Source of the DNA: Calditrichota bacterium | Lineage (GTDB): Bacteria > Calditrichota > Calditrichia > Calditrichales > J004 | Assembly (NCBI GenBank): GCA_013112635.1 | Contig: JABFGF010000003.1 | Location: forward strand, 496,001 to 560,000 | Direction of reading: 5' to 3' | Length of the DNA: 64,000 nt | Shown here: piece after piece, positions 1 to 10,285 of the stretch | Position numbering within the stretch: position 1 is the first letter of the stretch | How the letters are laid out: every line of letters begins with the position of its first letter | Notes under the pieces: model-generated | The model's input: only the letters and a program-made list of their open reading frames with translations | Told to the model about the DNA's origin: nothing | The model's database searches: none | Program-made: the position numbers and the translations under genes

Positions 1-1
1 A

Positions 2-3000
2 TTGAATATCCCAATTGTTTTGTTTTTAATTTTTAAATTAATTATAAACCCGTTTAGAGAATGGAATAGTTTAAAACAAAACTCAGATTTAAGTTCAATT
101 GCAATTGATATCGGTAAGAAAAATCCGGCAATTGCTGACCGCCTTGTAAATATTTATCAACTTTCCCAAAAAAAATCGTCACAAATAATTGATGCGGCTA
201 TTGACCAATGGAGTTCTGAAATTGAAGCCGATCCATTTATAAATAAACTAAGTATTAAAGATAACTTACCTTCAATAAAACTAATTATTCCTGTTTTTAT
301 TAGTGCACTTATTCTAATGTCTTTTCAGTGGGCAAATCTTGCTAACTCTACTTTGCGGCTTTTAAACCCGACTAATAACTACTTGAAAATCCCACCTTAT
401 AGTTTTAATGTTTTTCCCGGCAACAAAGATGTTTTGTATAAGCAGCCATTGGAAATCAAAGTTGGTTATCAAGGTCCACAGGCAAAAAATGTAGAACTCT
501 TTATTTTTTATGATGGAAATGAAAATCAGCAACGTAAGATGATTTTAGAAAAAAGAAAAGACCATTATGTAGCCAGATTAAAAGAAATTACATCGCCATT
601 TTCATACACCTTTTCTGCAATACCCTTAAGGGGAAATGACCTTGAAGGAAGTATTAACTCAGAAACTTATCAAATTGGAGTGTTGGTTCCGCCGCTTGTA
701 AAGGAACTATCTGTAAAAACTACGCCGCCAGCTTATAGTAAAACGGAGCCATTTCTAAACGATACAAATGACGGTAACATTTCGTGTCTGGCAGGTTCAG
801 GGTTGCAATTTAAAATTACATCGAACAAGGTGTTAAAAAATGCATTCATCACCTTTAATGACACTGATACTTTGCATTTACAAACAAAAGGGAAATTGGC
901 AACTACAGAGTTCTCAGTGAAAAAGAATGGAAAATATAAAATAAGTTTAGTGGATGTTGAAGGTTTAGTAAACAGCAATCCAATTACATATACAATTTCT
1001 TTGCTGCCGGATAATGCGCCTTATGTGGATATTGTTGAACCTGGAGAAGATATTGAAGCCCAACTTGAAGATATTATGGGTTTTAAAGTTGATGCTTCTG
1101 ATGATTATGGTCTGAGCAATGTTTATCTGAACTACAGATATATCAAAAAGGGAAATTCTACAGATAGTTTATGGCACCGTTTTAAGTTAAAAGATTTTAG
1201 GGCCAATAAAACACAACTTGAAATACATGACTATTTTGATTTTAACACAATGTATGTGGGCTATGATGATGAGTTGGAGTATTTCGCTGTTGCCTTGGAT
1301 AACAATAGTGTAAATGGCTATTCCAAATCTGTAAGCCCGGTTTATCGTGTTCGCTTTCCATCAATTAATGAGCTTTTTGAAGAGTTTGCAGGACGGGAGG
1401 AAGAAAAGGTTGATGAACTCGAGACAATGGCTGAAGAATCTGAAGAACTTAGGCAAAAGCTGGATGAAATAAACCGTGAACTAAAAAGGTCTGAAGAATT
1501 AGATTGGGATTTGAAAAAGCAAATTGAAAACAGCCTGGATGAGCAAAAATCGGCACAGGAAAAAATTGAAAAGATTCAACAGGAACTGCAGGAAATGATT
1601 GAGAAGCTGGACAAAAACAGCTTAATGAATCCGGAGATAATGGAAAAATACAGTCAGCTTCAAAACTTGTTTCAGGAAATCGCAACCCCAGAACTTTTGG
1701 AAGCGATGAAAAAGCTGGAACAGGCTATGGAAAAATCTAATCAAAAAGATGTTCAAAAAGCACTTGAAAATTTTAAGCAAAACCAGGAAGCGTTTCAGGC
1801 AAATTTGGAACGCACACTTGAGTTGTTTAAACAGGTTCAGTTAGAACAGCAAATGGATCAATTAGTCCAACAAGCTGAGCGGCTGGCCGATAATCAACAA
1901 AAGATGAGCGAGGCGATGAAAGAACCGGATAGTTTATCTGATGAAAACCGGGAACAGCTTAAAACAGATCAAAATCAACAAAACGAATTACTGAGCTCGC
2001 TGGAACGAAACCTGGAAAATATGTTGAAAAAAGATCAACTAAATAAATTTCAGGAAGCCAGGGAGAATTTAGAAAAAGCAAATAATGAAATTGGCGACCA
2101 GAAACTAAAAGAGCAATTAGCACAATTAAAACAAGATTTAAAAAATCAGCAAATGGAGCAGGCAGGAAACCAATCACAAAAACTGCAAAAATCTTTTCAA
2201 CAAATGCAGCAGGATTTAAACCAGGCAATGCAAAGTTTGAAGCGACAAAATAAACAAAATGTTCAAAAGAAAATGGCCGCTGCAACACAGAAGATGCTTA
2301 AGCTTTCCCATGAGCAGGAGAAAATTCAGCGGGCTACAAAAAATGCTTCGCAGATAAATGAAGACTTGAAACAAATGGCTCGCAAACAGGCCCATCTGCA
2401 AGAAAACCTGGGAAAACTTTTATCCGATATAATTCAACTTTCAAAAGAGACATTTTTTATTAATCCCGAGTTAAGTAAAAACATGGCCAATGCTTACAGC
2501 AATATGCAAAGAAGTTTGGATGATTTGAGTGAGCGAAGAAATGCCCAAGCCGCTGGTGACCAGCAACGGGCAATGACAGCTTTAAACCGTGGTCTTGGCA
2601 GTATGCAAAAATCGATGCAACAAATGTCGGGCTCTCAATCGGGGACCGGGTTTGAACAATTTATGGAACAGCTTCAGCAAATGGCCGGACAACAAGGCGG
2701 TTTAAATAATGAAACCCTAAATTTTATGGAAGGTGAAGGAAACCAGGGCCAAATGTCTATGAAACAACAGGCCGGTAGCAAAAGGCTGGCTGCACAACAA
2801 AAAGCAATTCAACAGGCAATGCAGGAAATGGCAGAAAAAATGGGCAACCGTTCGGACATGTTGGGGCGCCTTAATGAAATGGGTGAGCAAATGGATGAAA
2901 TCGTACAGGATATGCTGGCTAATAATGTAAACCGTAAAACCATCGATCGTCAACAACAAATTTTATCGCGCATGCTGGATGCCCAAAAATCGGTCCGTGA

Positions 3001-3208
3001 GCGTGAATTTTCTAAGAAGCGAAAAGCAGAACAGGCCAAAAAATATTTTGCCAAGGATCCAGGTAAAATTAAAGACTCAGAAAATCTTACTTTAAAACAA
3101 CTTCAGGATGCCCTGAAAAAAGCAATGAGCGAAGGTTACCACAGCGATTATCAGAAACTGATTGAAGCATATTTTAAAGAGCTCTCCGCACAGCAGGGCA
3201 AAAATTAA
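2..3208 (+). CDS. DUF4175-type membrane coiled-coil protein, 5' end cut by window
   Basis: A very long protein whose start lies left of the window; the reading frame is open from the first bases, so the TTG at base 2 is probably not the true start. A hydrophobic stretch at the visible N-terminus and a clear membrane segment at about residues 90-112 are followed by a beta-rich extracytoplasmic part to about residue 455. From there to the end it is an almost continuous Gln/Glu/Lys/Met-rich coiled coil with many QQM and EQM runs. This order (membrane helices, beta part, long Q-rich helix) is what I know of DUF4175 proteins in FCB-group bacteria, usually near MoxR/BatA-type genes. The function is unknown; an envelope scaffold is a guess. 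Family assignment fairly sure, function not. Confidence 0.75.
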   Translation: MNIPIVLFLIFKLIINPFREWNSLKQNSDLSSIAIDIGKKNPAIADRLVNIYQLSQKKSSQIIDAAIDQWSSEIEADPFINKLSIKDNLPSIKLIIPVFISALILMSFQWANLANSTLRLLNPTNNYLKIPPYSFNVFPGNKDVLYKQPLEIKVGYQGPQAKNVELFIFYDGNENQQRKMILEKRKDHYVARLKEITSPFSYTFSAIPLRGNDLEGSINSETYQIGVLVPPLVKELSVKTTPPAYSKTEPFLNDTNDGNISCLAGSGLQFKITSNKVLKNAFITFNDTDTLHLQTKGKLATTEFSVKKNGKYKISLVDVEGLVNSNPITYTISLLPDNAPYVDIVEPGEDIEAQLEDIMGFKVDASDDYGLSNVYLNYRYIKKGNSTDSLWHRFKLKDFRANKTQLEIHDYFDFNTMYVGYDDELEYFAVALDNNSVNGYSKSVSPVYRVRFPSINELFEEFAGREEEKVDELETMAEESEELRQKLDEINRELKRSEELDWDLKKQIENSLDEQKSAQEKIEKIQQELQEMIEKLDKNSLMNPEIMEKYSQLQNLFQEIATPELLEAMKKLEQAMEKSNQKDVQKALENFKQNQEAFQANLERTLELFKQVQLEQQMDQLVQQAERLADNQQKMSEAMKEPDSLSDENREQLKTDQNQQNELLSSLERNLENMLKKDQLNKFQEARENLEKANNEIGDQKLKEQLAQLKQDLKNQQMEQAGNQSQKLQKSFQQMQQDLNQAMQSLKRQNKQNVQKKMAAATQKMLKLSHEQEKIQRATKNASQINEDLKQMARKQAHLQENLGKLLSDIIQLSKETFFINPELSKNMANAYSNMQRSLDDLSERRNAQAAGDQQRAMTALNRGLGSMQKSMQQMSGSQSGTGFEQFMEQLQQMAGQQGGLNNETLNFMEGEGNQGQMSMKQQAGSKRLAAQQKAIQQAMQEMAEKMGNRSDMLGRLNEMGEQMDEIVQDMLANNVNRKTIDRQQQILSRMLDAQKSVREREFSKKRKAEQAKKYFAKDPGKIKDSENLTLKQLQDALKKAMSEGYHSDYQKLIEAYFKELSAQQGKN

Positions 3209-3286
3209 TAATTGCCATTCAAAAACTTTGTAACAAAAATGTTGAATTTACGAAGTTTAAAATTATTAATAAATTGATTAGCCCTT

Positions 3287-4228
3287 TTGAAAACACTTAT
3301 CCAAATTGCTGTAATAACTCTCACTTTAAACACTAACTGTTTAGCGAATAATATTGAAGTATCTCTCGACCTAGGTGGCGATAAATTTCAATACTTGGAA
3401 TATATTTTTGTAAAAATCATAATTAAAAACAACAGACAGGAATTACTTGTACTTCCTAAAAGTCCTATTGGAAAATACCCTGAATATCTAGAGTTCATTA
3501 TTCTGGATGGACAACTACAGCCAATAAAAACAATTAAACGGTTTTATTGCGTACGGGGAAGCAATAAAAGATATTTTTATGAAATCGCACCTAAATCTGA
3601 AGTCGAATTTCCTGTTGGTTCATATTATAACTTGCAAAGTTTTATGAAGGGAAGTAAAGAGTTAATACATAGATATTTTGAGCCAGGGTACTACAAGATA
3701 AAAGCAGTATTAAAGTTTAAAAGTGATAGCATCGAATCAAAATGGATAGAATTTGAAGTACTCCCGACCGAATATTTGCATATTAATGAGTATAAAAAAA
3801 TCTTCCGAGAAAATGGTCTGTTGAGGGATACTCCTGAATTAAAAGAAATGTCTTTTCTTAAACTCTTAGAAAAGCAGCCATCAAATATGCTATCATTACG
3901 TATTATTAATGATTTGAGCTACATTTATCGATATTATTTACCACAATGTGGATCAAAGTATACGTATAAACAATTCAATTTTTTATTGGAAAAAGCAAAA
4001 ATGCTCTATATAAATGAGATGCCCAATTCTCGGTTTGCATATTATACAATAAATAGGTTGACAACATCACTAATTATGAATGATATGAAAAAGTATTCCT
4101 TTGATAAAAGAGAATTTTGGGAAGACTTCTCCGATAAAATGATTAATCTTGATATGAAACGGGTATCAAGAATAAAGGCAATGGATTATGTTGATAGTAA
4201 AATTCACGTAATAGAAAAAGAATTCTAA
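3287..4228 (+). CDS. Secreted protein of unknown function
   Basis: A 313-residue protein starting at TTG. An in-frame TGA lies 12 bases upstream, so no earlier start is possible, and starting here gives a good signal peptide (MKTLIQIAVITLTLNTNCLA, cut before NN). The N-terminal half is beta-rich and ends around residue 160 with a run like 'KWIEFEVLP', similar in style to Ig-like or DUF-type periplasmic domains. The C-terminal half is helical with many Tyr, Lys and Asn. No catalytic motif is visible. It stands alone between the DUF4175 gene and the patatin gene and looks more AT-rich than both, so it may be an accessory gene. I do not recognise the family. Confidence 0.55.
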   Translation: MKTLIQIAVITLTLNTNCLANNIEVSLDLGGDKFQYLEYIFVKIIIKNNRQELLVLPKSPIGKYPEYLEFIILDGQLQPIKTIKRFYCVRGSNKRYFYEIAPKSEVEFPVGSYYNLQSFMKGSKELIHRYFEPGYYKIKAVLKFKSDSIESKWIEFEVLPTEYLHINEYKKIFRENGLLRDTPELKEMSFLKLLEKQPSNMLSLRIINDLSYIYRYYLPQCGSKYTYKQFNFLLEKAKMLYINEMPNSRFAYYTINRLTTSLIMNDMKKYSFDKREFWEDFSDKMINLDMKRVSRIKAMDYVDSKIHVIEKEF

Positions 4229-4321
4229 TAGATATTTATACAAATCTATAAAAATTAAGATTTTTGAATCCAATTCTTTTTATTTCTTAAATTGCCGCTC
4301 AACCAATTATCAAAAAAAACA

Positions 4322-6958
4322 ATGTCATTTAAAACTTTCATTTTTCATTTTTCACTTTTCACTTTTTTCTTCAATATCCTTCAGGCCCAGGAATACAGTT
4401 CTGAAATTGTATTTGAAAATGGCAAAGTCTCATCTATCGAGTCTTCAAATCTGCAACAAAAACCAAAAATTGCCCTTGTACTTAGCGGTGGCGGTTCTCG
4501 CGGTATTTCTCATATTGGTGTGATTAAAGTTCTGGATAGTTTGGGAATTGTACCTGACTTGATTGTTGGAACAAGTATTGGCGGCGTTGTTGGCGGACTT
4601 TATGCTGCCGGTTATTCGCCAGCTGAAATTAAAAATATCACTGAGTCGATAAATTGGGTGGATATCTTTAGCGATAATCCGCAAAGGACGTCTTTATTTC
4701 TTGGCCAAAAAAGCGAACAGGATCGCTATCTCTTATCATTGCGTCTTCAGGATTTTAAGCCCTACATCCCAAATGCCGTTACTCCCGGGCAAAAAGTTTT
4801 AAACATTTTATCTGATCTCTTTTTAATGGCGCCTTATCAGGTGAAAGATGATTTTGATGATTTGAAAATACCATTCCGCTCTGTTGCAACGGATATTGTT
4901 AGTGGAAATATGTGTGTAATTAAAGATGGAAATATCGCTGAAGCACTTAATGGTTCTTTAGCTGTTCCTCTACTGTTCTCACCGGTTAGCCGTGATGGAA
5001 TGCTTTTGGTGGATGGCGGAATAAAAGCAAATCTCCCGGTTGGCGTTGCAATGGATATGAACATGGATGTGATAATAGCATCCGATGTAAGTGCTACTCT
5101 GCGTAGCCGTGATCAAATAAAGGCACCATGGGAAGTAGCGGATCAGGTAACAACAATCATGACTGATCAAAACAATTTAAAAGAACATAAAAATGTTGAT
5201 GTTCTTGTTCTTCCTAAAATACCAAAAGTAACAAATACAGATTTCTCAAAAATTGATTCTATGATCCTGGCAGGAAAAATGGCAATGGAATTAAAGATCG
5301 CTTCTTTGCAAGAAAAACTTAATAATTGGAATCATCATTCTTTGCAAAGTTTTGAAATAGATGAAGTAAATATTTCAAAACCGGGGCGCTTAATTAATGC
5401 CGGTCTAGGTTTGGAAAGAGATGCAAATGGTAAAAAACATGTATCCAAATCACTTATTTCAGATTCATTAAAAAAATGGATTGATAGAGGGTTTTTTAAA
5501 AAAATATCTTCAAATCTTGATTCAACCGGCACGGTGTTGAACTTTGATTTTATTCAATTCGGCAAAGTTGATTCAATTCAGATAAGTGGGAATAATCATA
5601 TTACAAGCAGCGAATTGTTGGATTCTATAAAAACAAAAAAAGGCATAGCATTAAATTCACAAACCCTAAAAAACGACCTAAGTAAGGTATTGTCAATTTA
5701 CCGCAAGCAGGGTTTTTCTTTGATGAATTTTGACAAAGTATTTTTTAATGAAGATACAGGAATACTTTTATTTGAGATTAATGAAGGCATTATTAAAAAC
5801 ATCTCAGTTGAAGGAAACGAAAAATCTGAAGATTTCTTAATTCTACGTGAGTTTGCCCTGCAAAAAAATGATGCCTTTAATTGGCTTTCTGTAAAAAAAG
5901 GTATAGATAATGTTTATGCAAGTTCTTTGTACAGCCGCGTCAGTGTGGATATAAAGCGCAACGGGCACACCGCCGATTTGGTGATCGGGGTAAATGAAAA
6001 ACCTTCTATCCGTTTTCAAATTGGTGGCAAAGCCGATATAGAGCGAAATTTTCAGGGTTACATGGAACTTGCGGATGAAAACTTTTTGGGTAAAGGTGTT
6101 AAAATAAAACTACAAACACGATTGGGTGTAAATGATGGTTTGCTCGGATTCAGTTTTCGGAATGACCGTATTTTCACATCTTTTCTTACATTTGCCGCCC
6201 AAAGTTATTTTACCTGGGAAATAAATCCCTTTAAAAAGGGAACACCTCAAAACGGAAAATACCGCGAAGAACGATTGGGGATTAAATTGCAGGTTGGTCA
6301 GCAACTAGCCCGCATAGGACAGCTTGTAGGTGAAGTGCGAATTGAACGGGTAAAAGATTTTAGACTCGAAGGCGATTTTACAAAACCTAAAAATTTTGAG
6401 TTACGTGCTTTTGCACTTCATTCAATTACTGATAAACGTGACCGGATTGATTTCCCAACAAAAGGTATATTTAATCACTGGGCCTGGGAAAACGGGAATA
6501 GTTTTCTTTTAAACAGTCAGGAATCATATACGAAAATCTTGCTAAACCTGGAAGGTTATTATCGTTTGTTTAACATAGACCACATTGGTCATATAAGGTT
6601 TCTTATGGGGCTTGGTGATGAATCTTTGCCATTTTCCGAGAATTTCAGGGTTGGCGGATTGGATAGTTTTTACGGGTTACTGGAAAACGAGCTTTTTGGA
6701 AAACAGATTGTTATAATGAATTTTGAGTATCGCTATAAACTGCCTGTTAAAATAATTTCTGACACCTATGCATCAGTCCGTTATGATTTTGGAAGTGTTC
6801 TTCAAAGCCCTGATTTGGTTGTTAATTCCGAAGATTTTTTTTCCGGGATCGGTGCAAACATAGGTATTGATACTTTCCTTGGACCACTTTTTGTCGGATG
6901 GGGAAAAACCAGTTTAGGCCGGAAAAGTTTGTATTTATCCCTCGGATTTAGTTATTAA
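4322..6958 (+). CDS. Patatin-like phospholipase fused to POTRA/BamA-like outer membrane barrel
   Basis: I start it at the ATG at 4322 because it opens directly into a signal peptide (MSFKTFIFHFSLFTFFF.., cleaved near AQA-Q23); a TTG 30 bases upstream is less likely. Residues about 48-330 are a patatin domain with the oxyanion loop SGGGSRG (55-61), the nucleophile motif GTSIG (Ser85) and the DGG catalytic Asp (Asp231). POTRA-like repeats follow (about 420-570), then a C-terminal barrel of the Omp85/surface-antigen type with a final hydrophobic strand ending FSY. The family resembles PlpD, a patatin that is displayed through its own barrel. The predicted place is the outer membrane, with the lipase exported. 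Its last 24 bases overlap the end of mutY on the other strand. Confidence 0.88.
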   Translation: MSFKTFIFHFSLFTFFFNILQAQEYSSEIVFENGKVSSIESSNLQQKPKIALVLSGGGSRGISHIGVIKVLDSLGIVPDLIVGTSIGGVVGGLYAAGYSPAEIKNITESINWVDIFSDNPQRTSLFLGQKSEQDRYLLSLRLQDFKPYIPNAVTPGQKVLNILSDLFLMAPYQVKDDFDDLKIPFRSVATDIVSGNMCVIKDGNIAEALNGSLAVPLLFSPVSRDGMLLVDGGIKANLPVGVAMDMNMDVIIASDVSATLRSRDQIKAPWEVADQVTTIMTDQNNLKEHKNVDVLVLPKIPKVTNTDFSKIDSMILAGKMAMELKIASLQEKLNNWNHHSLQSFEIDEVNISKPGRLINAGLGLERDANGKKHVSKSLISDSLKKWIDRGFFKKISSNLDSTGTVLNFDFIQFGKVDSIQISGNNHITSSELLDSIKTKKGIALNSQTLKNDLSKVLSIYRKQGFSLMNFDKVFFNEDTGILLFEINEGIIKNISVEGNEKSEDFLILREFALQKNDAFNWLSVKKGIDNVYASSLYSRVSVDIKRNGHTADLVIGVNEKPSIRFQIGGKADIERNFQGYMELADENFLGKGVKIKLQTRLGVNDGLLGFSFRNDRIFTSFLTFAAQSYFTWEINPFKKGTPQNGKYREERLGIKLQVGQQLARIGQLVGEVRIERVKDFRLEGDFTKPKNFELRAFALHSITDKRDRIDFPTKGIFNHWAWENGNSFLLNSQESYTKILLNLEGYYRLFNIDHIGHIRFLMGLGDESLPFSENFRVGGLDSFYGLLENELFGKQIVIMNFEYRYKLPVKIISDTYASVRYDFGSVLQSPDLVVNSEDFFSGIGANIGIDTFLGPLFVGWGKTSLGRKSLYLSLGFSY

Positions 6959-8008
6959 TTTTGAAAGCTTCAGCCATTCAATTATTTTTTTATGCCCATT
7001 GTGGATTGCAAAATTTTCTAATTCCTCAAATTTAACCCACTTACTTTCAACATAGCTATTTTTCAGGATTGTTTTACTGCCGGTTCTCAAAGTTACGGCA
7101 ATAAATTTCAAATCTATATGGCTGTATGTTTGGCGCATTTTAGGTGATTCAATTTCCCGGAAAACATTTAAACCATACATCTTTTTAAAATGATCTGTAA
7201 TATTAATTTTAGAAAAATCATCAGTTTTAACTTCAATTAGTGGAAACTCCCACAGGCCTGCTAAAAATCCAGTTCCGGGGCGACGAACAATACAAATCTT
7301 AGATTTATTCATTACAACACCAACAATATTATATTTTTTCTTTTTCTTTGCCGGTTTTGATTTGTATGGAATTCTGTCTACCAAATTTCTTTTGTATGCC
7401 GAACAGTTTTTATGGATTGGGCAACCAGAGCACTTTGGTTTTGACGGTAAGCAAATAGTAGCGCCAAGTTCCATCATTGCTTCGTTGAAATTCCCAGGTT
7501 CACTTTTGTCCAGCAAACTGTCAGCTTTTTCTTTTATAAATTTCAAAGTTGCAGGGTCACGAGTGTCGTCTTTTATTGCAAATATTCTACTGATGACACG
7601 GATAACATTTCCATCCATCACGGAAAAAGGCAAGTTAAAAGAAATGGACAAAATTGCTGAAGCGCTGTAAGGTCCAATCCCCGGCAGGGAAAGCGCTGTT
7701 TTATAGTCTTGAGGAAATTTGCCATTGTACTTTTGAGAAATGATTTTGGCTGCTTTTAACATATTCCTGGCACGCGCATAATAACCAAGGCCGGCCCACA
7801 AATGTAAAACATCGTGTTCATTTGCCAGCGCCAGAGAATTAATATTAGGATATTTTTTGAGGAATTTTTGAAAATAAGGCCAGCCCTGTACAACGGTTGT
7901 TTGCTGCAGGATTATTTCACTTAAAAACGTTTTATACCAGTCCGGATTAGTACGCCATGGCAGATCCCGTTTGTTTTCTTTGAACCAGTAAAGCAACAGT
8001 TTTTGCAT
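6935..8008 (-). CDS. mutY: A/G-specific adenine glycosylase MutY
   Basis: MutY removes adenine mispaired with 8-oxoguanine. The 357-residue length is normal. Visible are SEIILQQT with catalytic Glu31, the helix-hairpin-helix LPGIGPYSASAI, the catalytic Asp in VMDGNV, and the four-cysteine iron-sulfur loop CLPSKPKCSGCPIHKNC. The C-terminal part from about residue 225 is the Nudix-like 8-oxoG recognition domain. The ATG shares one base with the stop of the PhoH-like gene upstream (TAATG), so the two are probably translationally coupled. Its 3' end overlaps the convergent patatin gene by 24 bases. A MutT-like Nudix gene at 38.9 kb could serve the same oxidised-guanine pathway. Confidence 0.96.
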   Translation of the reverse strand: MQKLLLYWFKENKRDLPWRTNPDWYKTFLSEIILQQTTVVQGWPYFQKFLKKYPNINSLALANEHDVLHLWAGLGYYARARNMLKAAKIISQKYNGKFPQDYKTALSLPGIGPYSASAILSISFNLPFSVMDGNVIRVISRIFAIKDDTRDPATLKFIKEKADSLLDKSEPGNFNEAMMELGATICLPSKPKCSGCPIHKNCSAYKRNLVDRIPYKSKPAKKKKKYNIVGVVMNKSKICIVRRPGTGFLAGLWEFPLIEVKTDDFSKINITDHFKKMYGLNVFREIESPKMRQTYSHIDLKFIAVTLRTGSKTILKNSYVESKWVKFEELENFAIHNGHKKIIEWLKLSKLITKSEG

Positions 8009-9432
8009 TAACTACCGGGGACTTTTAAGGTTTCTTCGAACCATTTTGAGGTGAAAGAACGCACCATTTGTACCAGGCAAATGTGGGCAATAAACGGTGT
8101 TGGTTTTTTTATAGAGCTTTCATACAAGTTAATTAGGGCATTACTATATTTATCAAGATAAATGCTGTCAATCTGGGTCGGATCGCCCAGAACGATTAGT
8201 TTTGTATCTTCACCCAAACGTGTGCCCAACGTACGCATCTGAAAAGGATTGGCATTTTGTGCTTCATCAAAAATTACAAATGAATTTGCAAGGTCGGCAC
8301 CACGAACATCAGCAAGGTTCATCATTTCAATCACACCGGAATCCAACAATTTTTTCCAACCTTCTTCTGTATCAGAGCTATTTGTAAACTGTTTTAATTT
8401 GTCAACAAAAGGGCGCATTTTAGGCAGCAGTTTTCGTTTTACCGAGCCCGGCAGAAATCCAATATCTTCACCAAGTCTGCTTTTTGTTACCACAGGTTTA
8501 ATCAGTTTAATTGATTCGTACTTTCGCTCCCGAAAAACTTTTTCCAAAGCAGCTGCCATGGCAATATGGGTTTTCCCTGTTCCCGCACGGCCAATAATTA
8601 TTTGGATGCGAATATCATCATCCAGCGCCTGGGCCATACAAATTGCTTGTTCAAAATTATGTTTATAAAGCTCTTCATTTAAAACTTTGGGGTATGTATC
8701 AAGAACTTTCGTTGAATGATAATCAAGATATTTTAATTTATCGCCCTGACGCATTCCCAAACCAAATAATTCATCGGTTGGGTCAAAAAGCGCAACCCCT
8801 TCATTTTCATTAAGCTGCCATTTTTTTCTATAATTAATGGTCCATTCGCCCTCAGTTTTATTTTTAAATATTTTATTGATTTCATCTTCATCCAGACCAA
8901 TGTGTTTTAATGGCTGGAAAAAGCTGGAAAGATATTCTTCCGAAATTTTATCGTGCAAATAATCTTCTGTCGTAATACCAAGGGCACGGCATTTAATTCT
9001 TAAATTGCGGTCTTTGCTAACCAGGATAAATGACCTGTCTGGATACTTTTCCTGAAGACCGATTACCTGCGAAAGGAGTGCATTGTCTTTATAATCCAAA
9101 TTCAATTCATTAGGAAAATTTTCTGACAACAGACCACTGACAAAATAAAGAGCACCGTTTTTACCGTTTGGAATAACAATTCCTTCTTCAATATTTTCGG
9201 TTCGTTCAATCAGCTGCTCCAGCTTGTTACTAATATCCCGGGCATTGAACCCTATACCGGAGTCTTTTTTCTTGGCATCAATTTCCTCGATCATTAAAAG
9301 TGAAATGAGCACAATGTGTTCATCAAAACGGAAGATAGCCGAAGGATCGTGGAGCATAACATTTGTATCAAGCACATAAATTATGCGGTTATCTTTTTCT
9401 TTTAAAAAATCAAGGTTTGAAGGGTTTAACAT
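8008..9432 (-). CDS. PhoH-family ATPase with N-terminal PIN domain
   Basis: The N-terminal PIN nuclease-type domain (about residues 15-150) shows the acidic start YVLDTNVMLHD and the later SKDRNLRIK. The C-terminal PhoH domain (about 240-465) carries Walker A GRAGTGKTHIAMA and Walker B VIFDEAQNANPFQMRT, followed by VLGDPTQID. This is the PhoH2 arrangement, thought to be an ATP-driven RNA helicase and nuclease; no toxin-antitoxin partner is seen upstream. It is the first gene of a two-gene minus-strand operon with mutY, overlapping it by one base. Start: the ATG at 9430-9432, preceded by GGAGA. Cellular role not certain, family clear. Confidence 0.93.
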   Translation of the reverse strand: MLNPSNLDFLKEKDNRIIYVLDTNVMLHDPSAIFRFDEHIVLISLLMIEEIDAKKKDSGIGFNARDISNKLEQLIERTENIEEGIVIPNGKNGALYFVSGLLSENFPNELNLDYKDNALLSQVIGLQEKYPDRSFILVSKDRNLRIKCRALGITTEDYLHDKISEEYLSSFFQPLKHIGLDEDEINKIFKNKTEGEWTINYRKKWQLNENEGVALFDPTDELFGLGMRQGDKLKYLDYHSTKVLDTYPKVLNEELYKHNFEQAICMAQALDDDIRIQIIIGRAGTGKTHIAMAAALEKVFRERKYESIKLIKPVVTKSRLGEDIGFLPGSVKRKLLPKMRPFVDKLKQFTNSSDTEEGWKKLLDSGVIEMMNLADVRGADLANSFVIFDEAQNANPFQMRTLGTRLGEDTKLIVLGDPTQIDSIYLDKYSNALINLYESSIKKPTPFIAHICLVQMVRSFTSKWFEETLKVPGS

Positions 9433-9571
9433 AGTCTCTCCATTTCTTTGTAGAAATAATTTAATTTTATTTTTGGACTAATGCTCTTTTTTCTTTAACG
9501 GCAAAAAAATGTGCAACAAAAGTAAAGATACGGCCGTATTTTGTTTGTTGTTAATTTAACAGGGAGGCCAT

Positions 9572-10192
9572 ATGAAAGTTGCTACAATTTTGTTTTTATT
9601 TTGTTTAATTATTATCCCCGGAATTATGTTTGCTGAAGATGGTATGAAGGCCAAGTTTCATGATGTCCAAATGAACATTAACGACGACAATTATATTGTT
9701 TTTGAAGACGAAACTTTAATCATTTGTGATCGGCAAAGTGATAAGTACTTAATTGAAATTACGCCAGAAATCGATCTTTATATTGAAAGTAATAAGGTGA
9801 GTTTAAACTCAAATCAAAGAAGTTTATTACGAGATTACTACGAAGCACAGCAAATTCTCTTTAGTAAAAGAAACAGCATTGGCGCAAAAAGTATTCATAT
9901 AGGGTTAGAAGGTGTAAAGCTTGCTGCGACGGCTGTTGGTGGTGTGGTTGAACTTGCCCTTTCAGGATTTGACGAAGAAGTTGAAGACGAGTTTGAGAAG
10001 GAAATGGAAAAAAAATCTGAAAAGATTGAAAGGCAGGCCGATCGTCTTGAAGATGATGCAGAAGAGTTTGAATACCAGGTTAAACAGATCAACCGGCTTA
10101 ATCGCAAAATAAATCGTGAAATTGATGATTTATATTATTTTGATTTAAGCGTAGATGAAGACAGAGTTTGTGTTAGAGTTGATACAGATTAG
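9572..10192 (+). CDS. YggN/DUF2884-like exported protein
   Basis: A 206-residue protein with a strong ribosome site (GGGAGG, seven bases upstream) and a signal peptide ending near MFA-ED. After it comes a short beta-rich part with a 'DETLIICD..SDKYLIEITPEIDLYI' type pattern, then 'VSLNSNQRSLLRDYYEA', a glycine/alanine-rich amphipathic segment (about residues 105-130) and a highly charged coiled coil. This order matches what I know of DUF2884 (YggN) periplasmic proteins of unknown role. It is transcribed away from the PhoH-like gene. Family call moderate; function unknown. Confidence 0.6.
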   Translation: MKVATILFLFCLIIIPGIMFAEDGMKAKFHDVQMNINDDNYIVFEDETLIICDRQSDKYLIEITPEIDLYIESNKVSLNSNQRSLLRDYYEAQQILFSKRNSIGAKSIHIGLEGVKLAATAVGGVVELALSGFDEEVEDEFEKEMEKKSEKIERQADRLEDDAEEFEYQVKQINRLNRKINREIDDLYYFDLSVDEDRVCVRVDTD

Positions 10193-10285
10193 ATTTATTA
10201 ATTTGATTCATGAAAATTTTGTGATAAATTCTTTTCTTTTACAAAATATATTCCGATTGACTTAACTCACTTATCAAGAATAGAT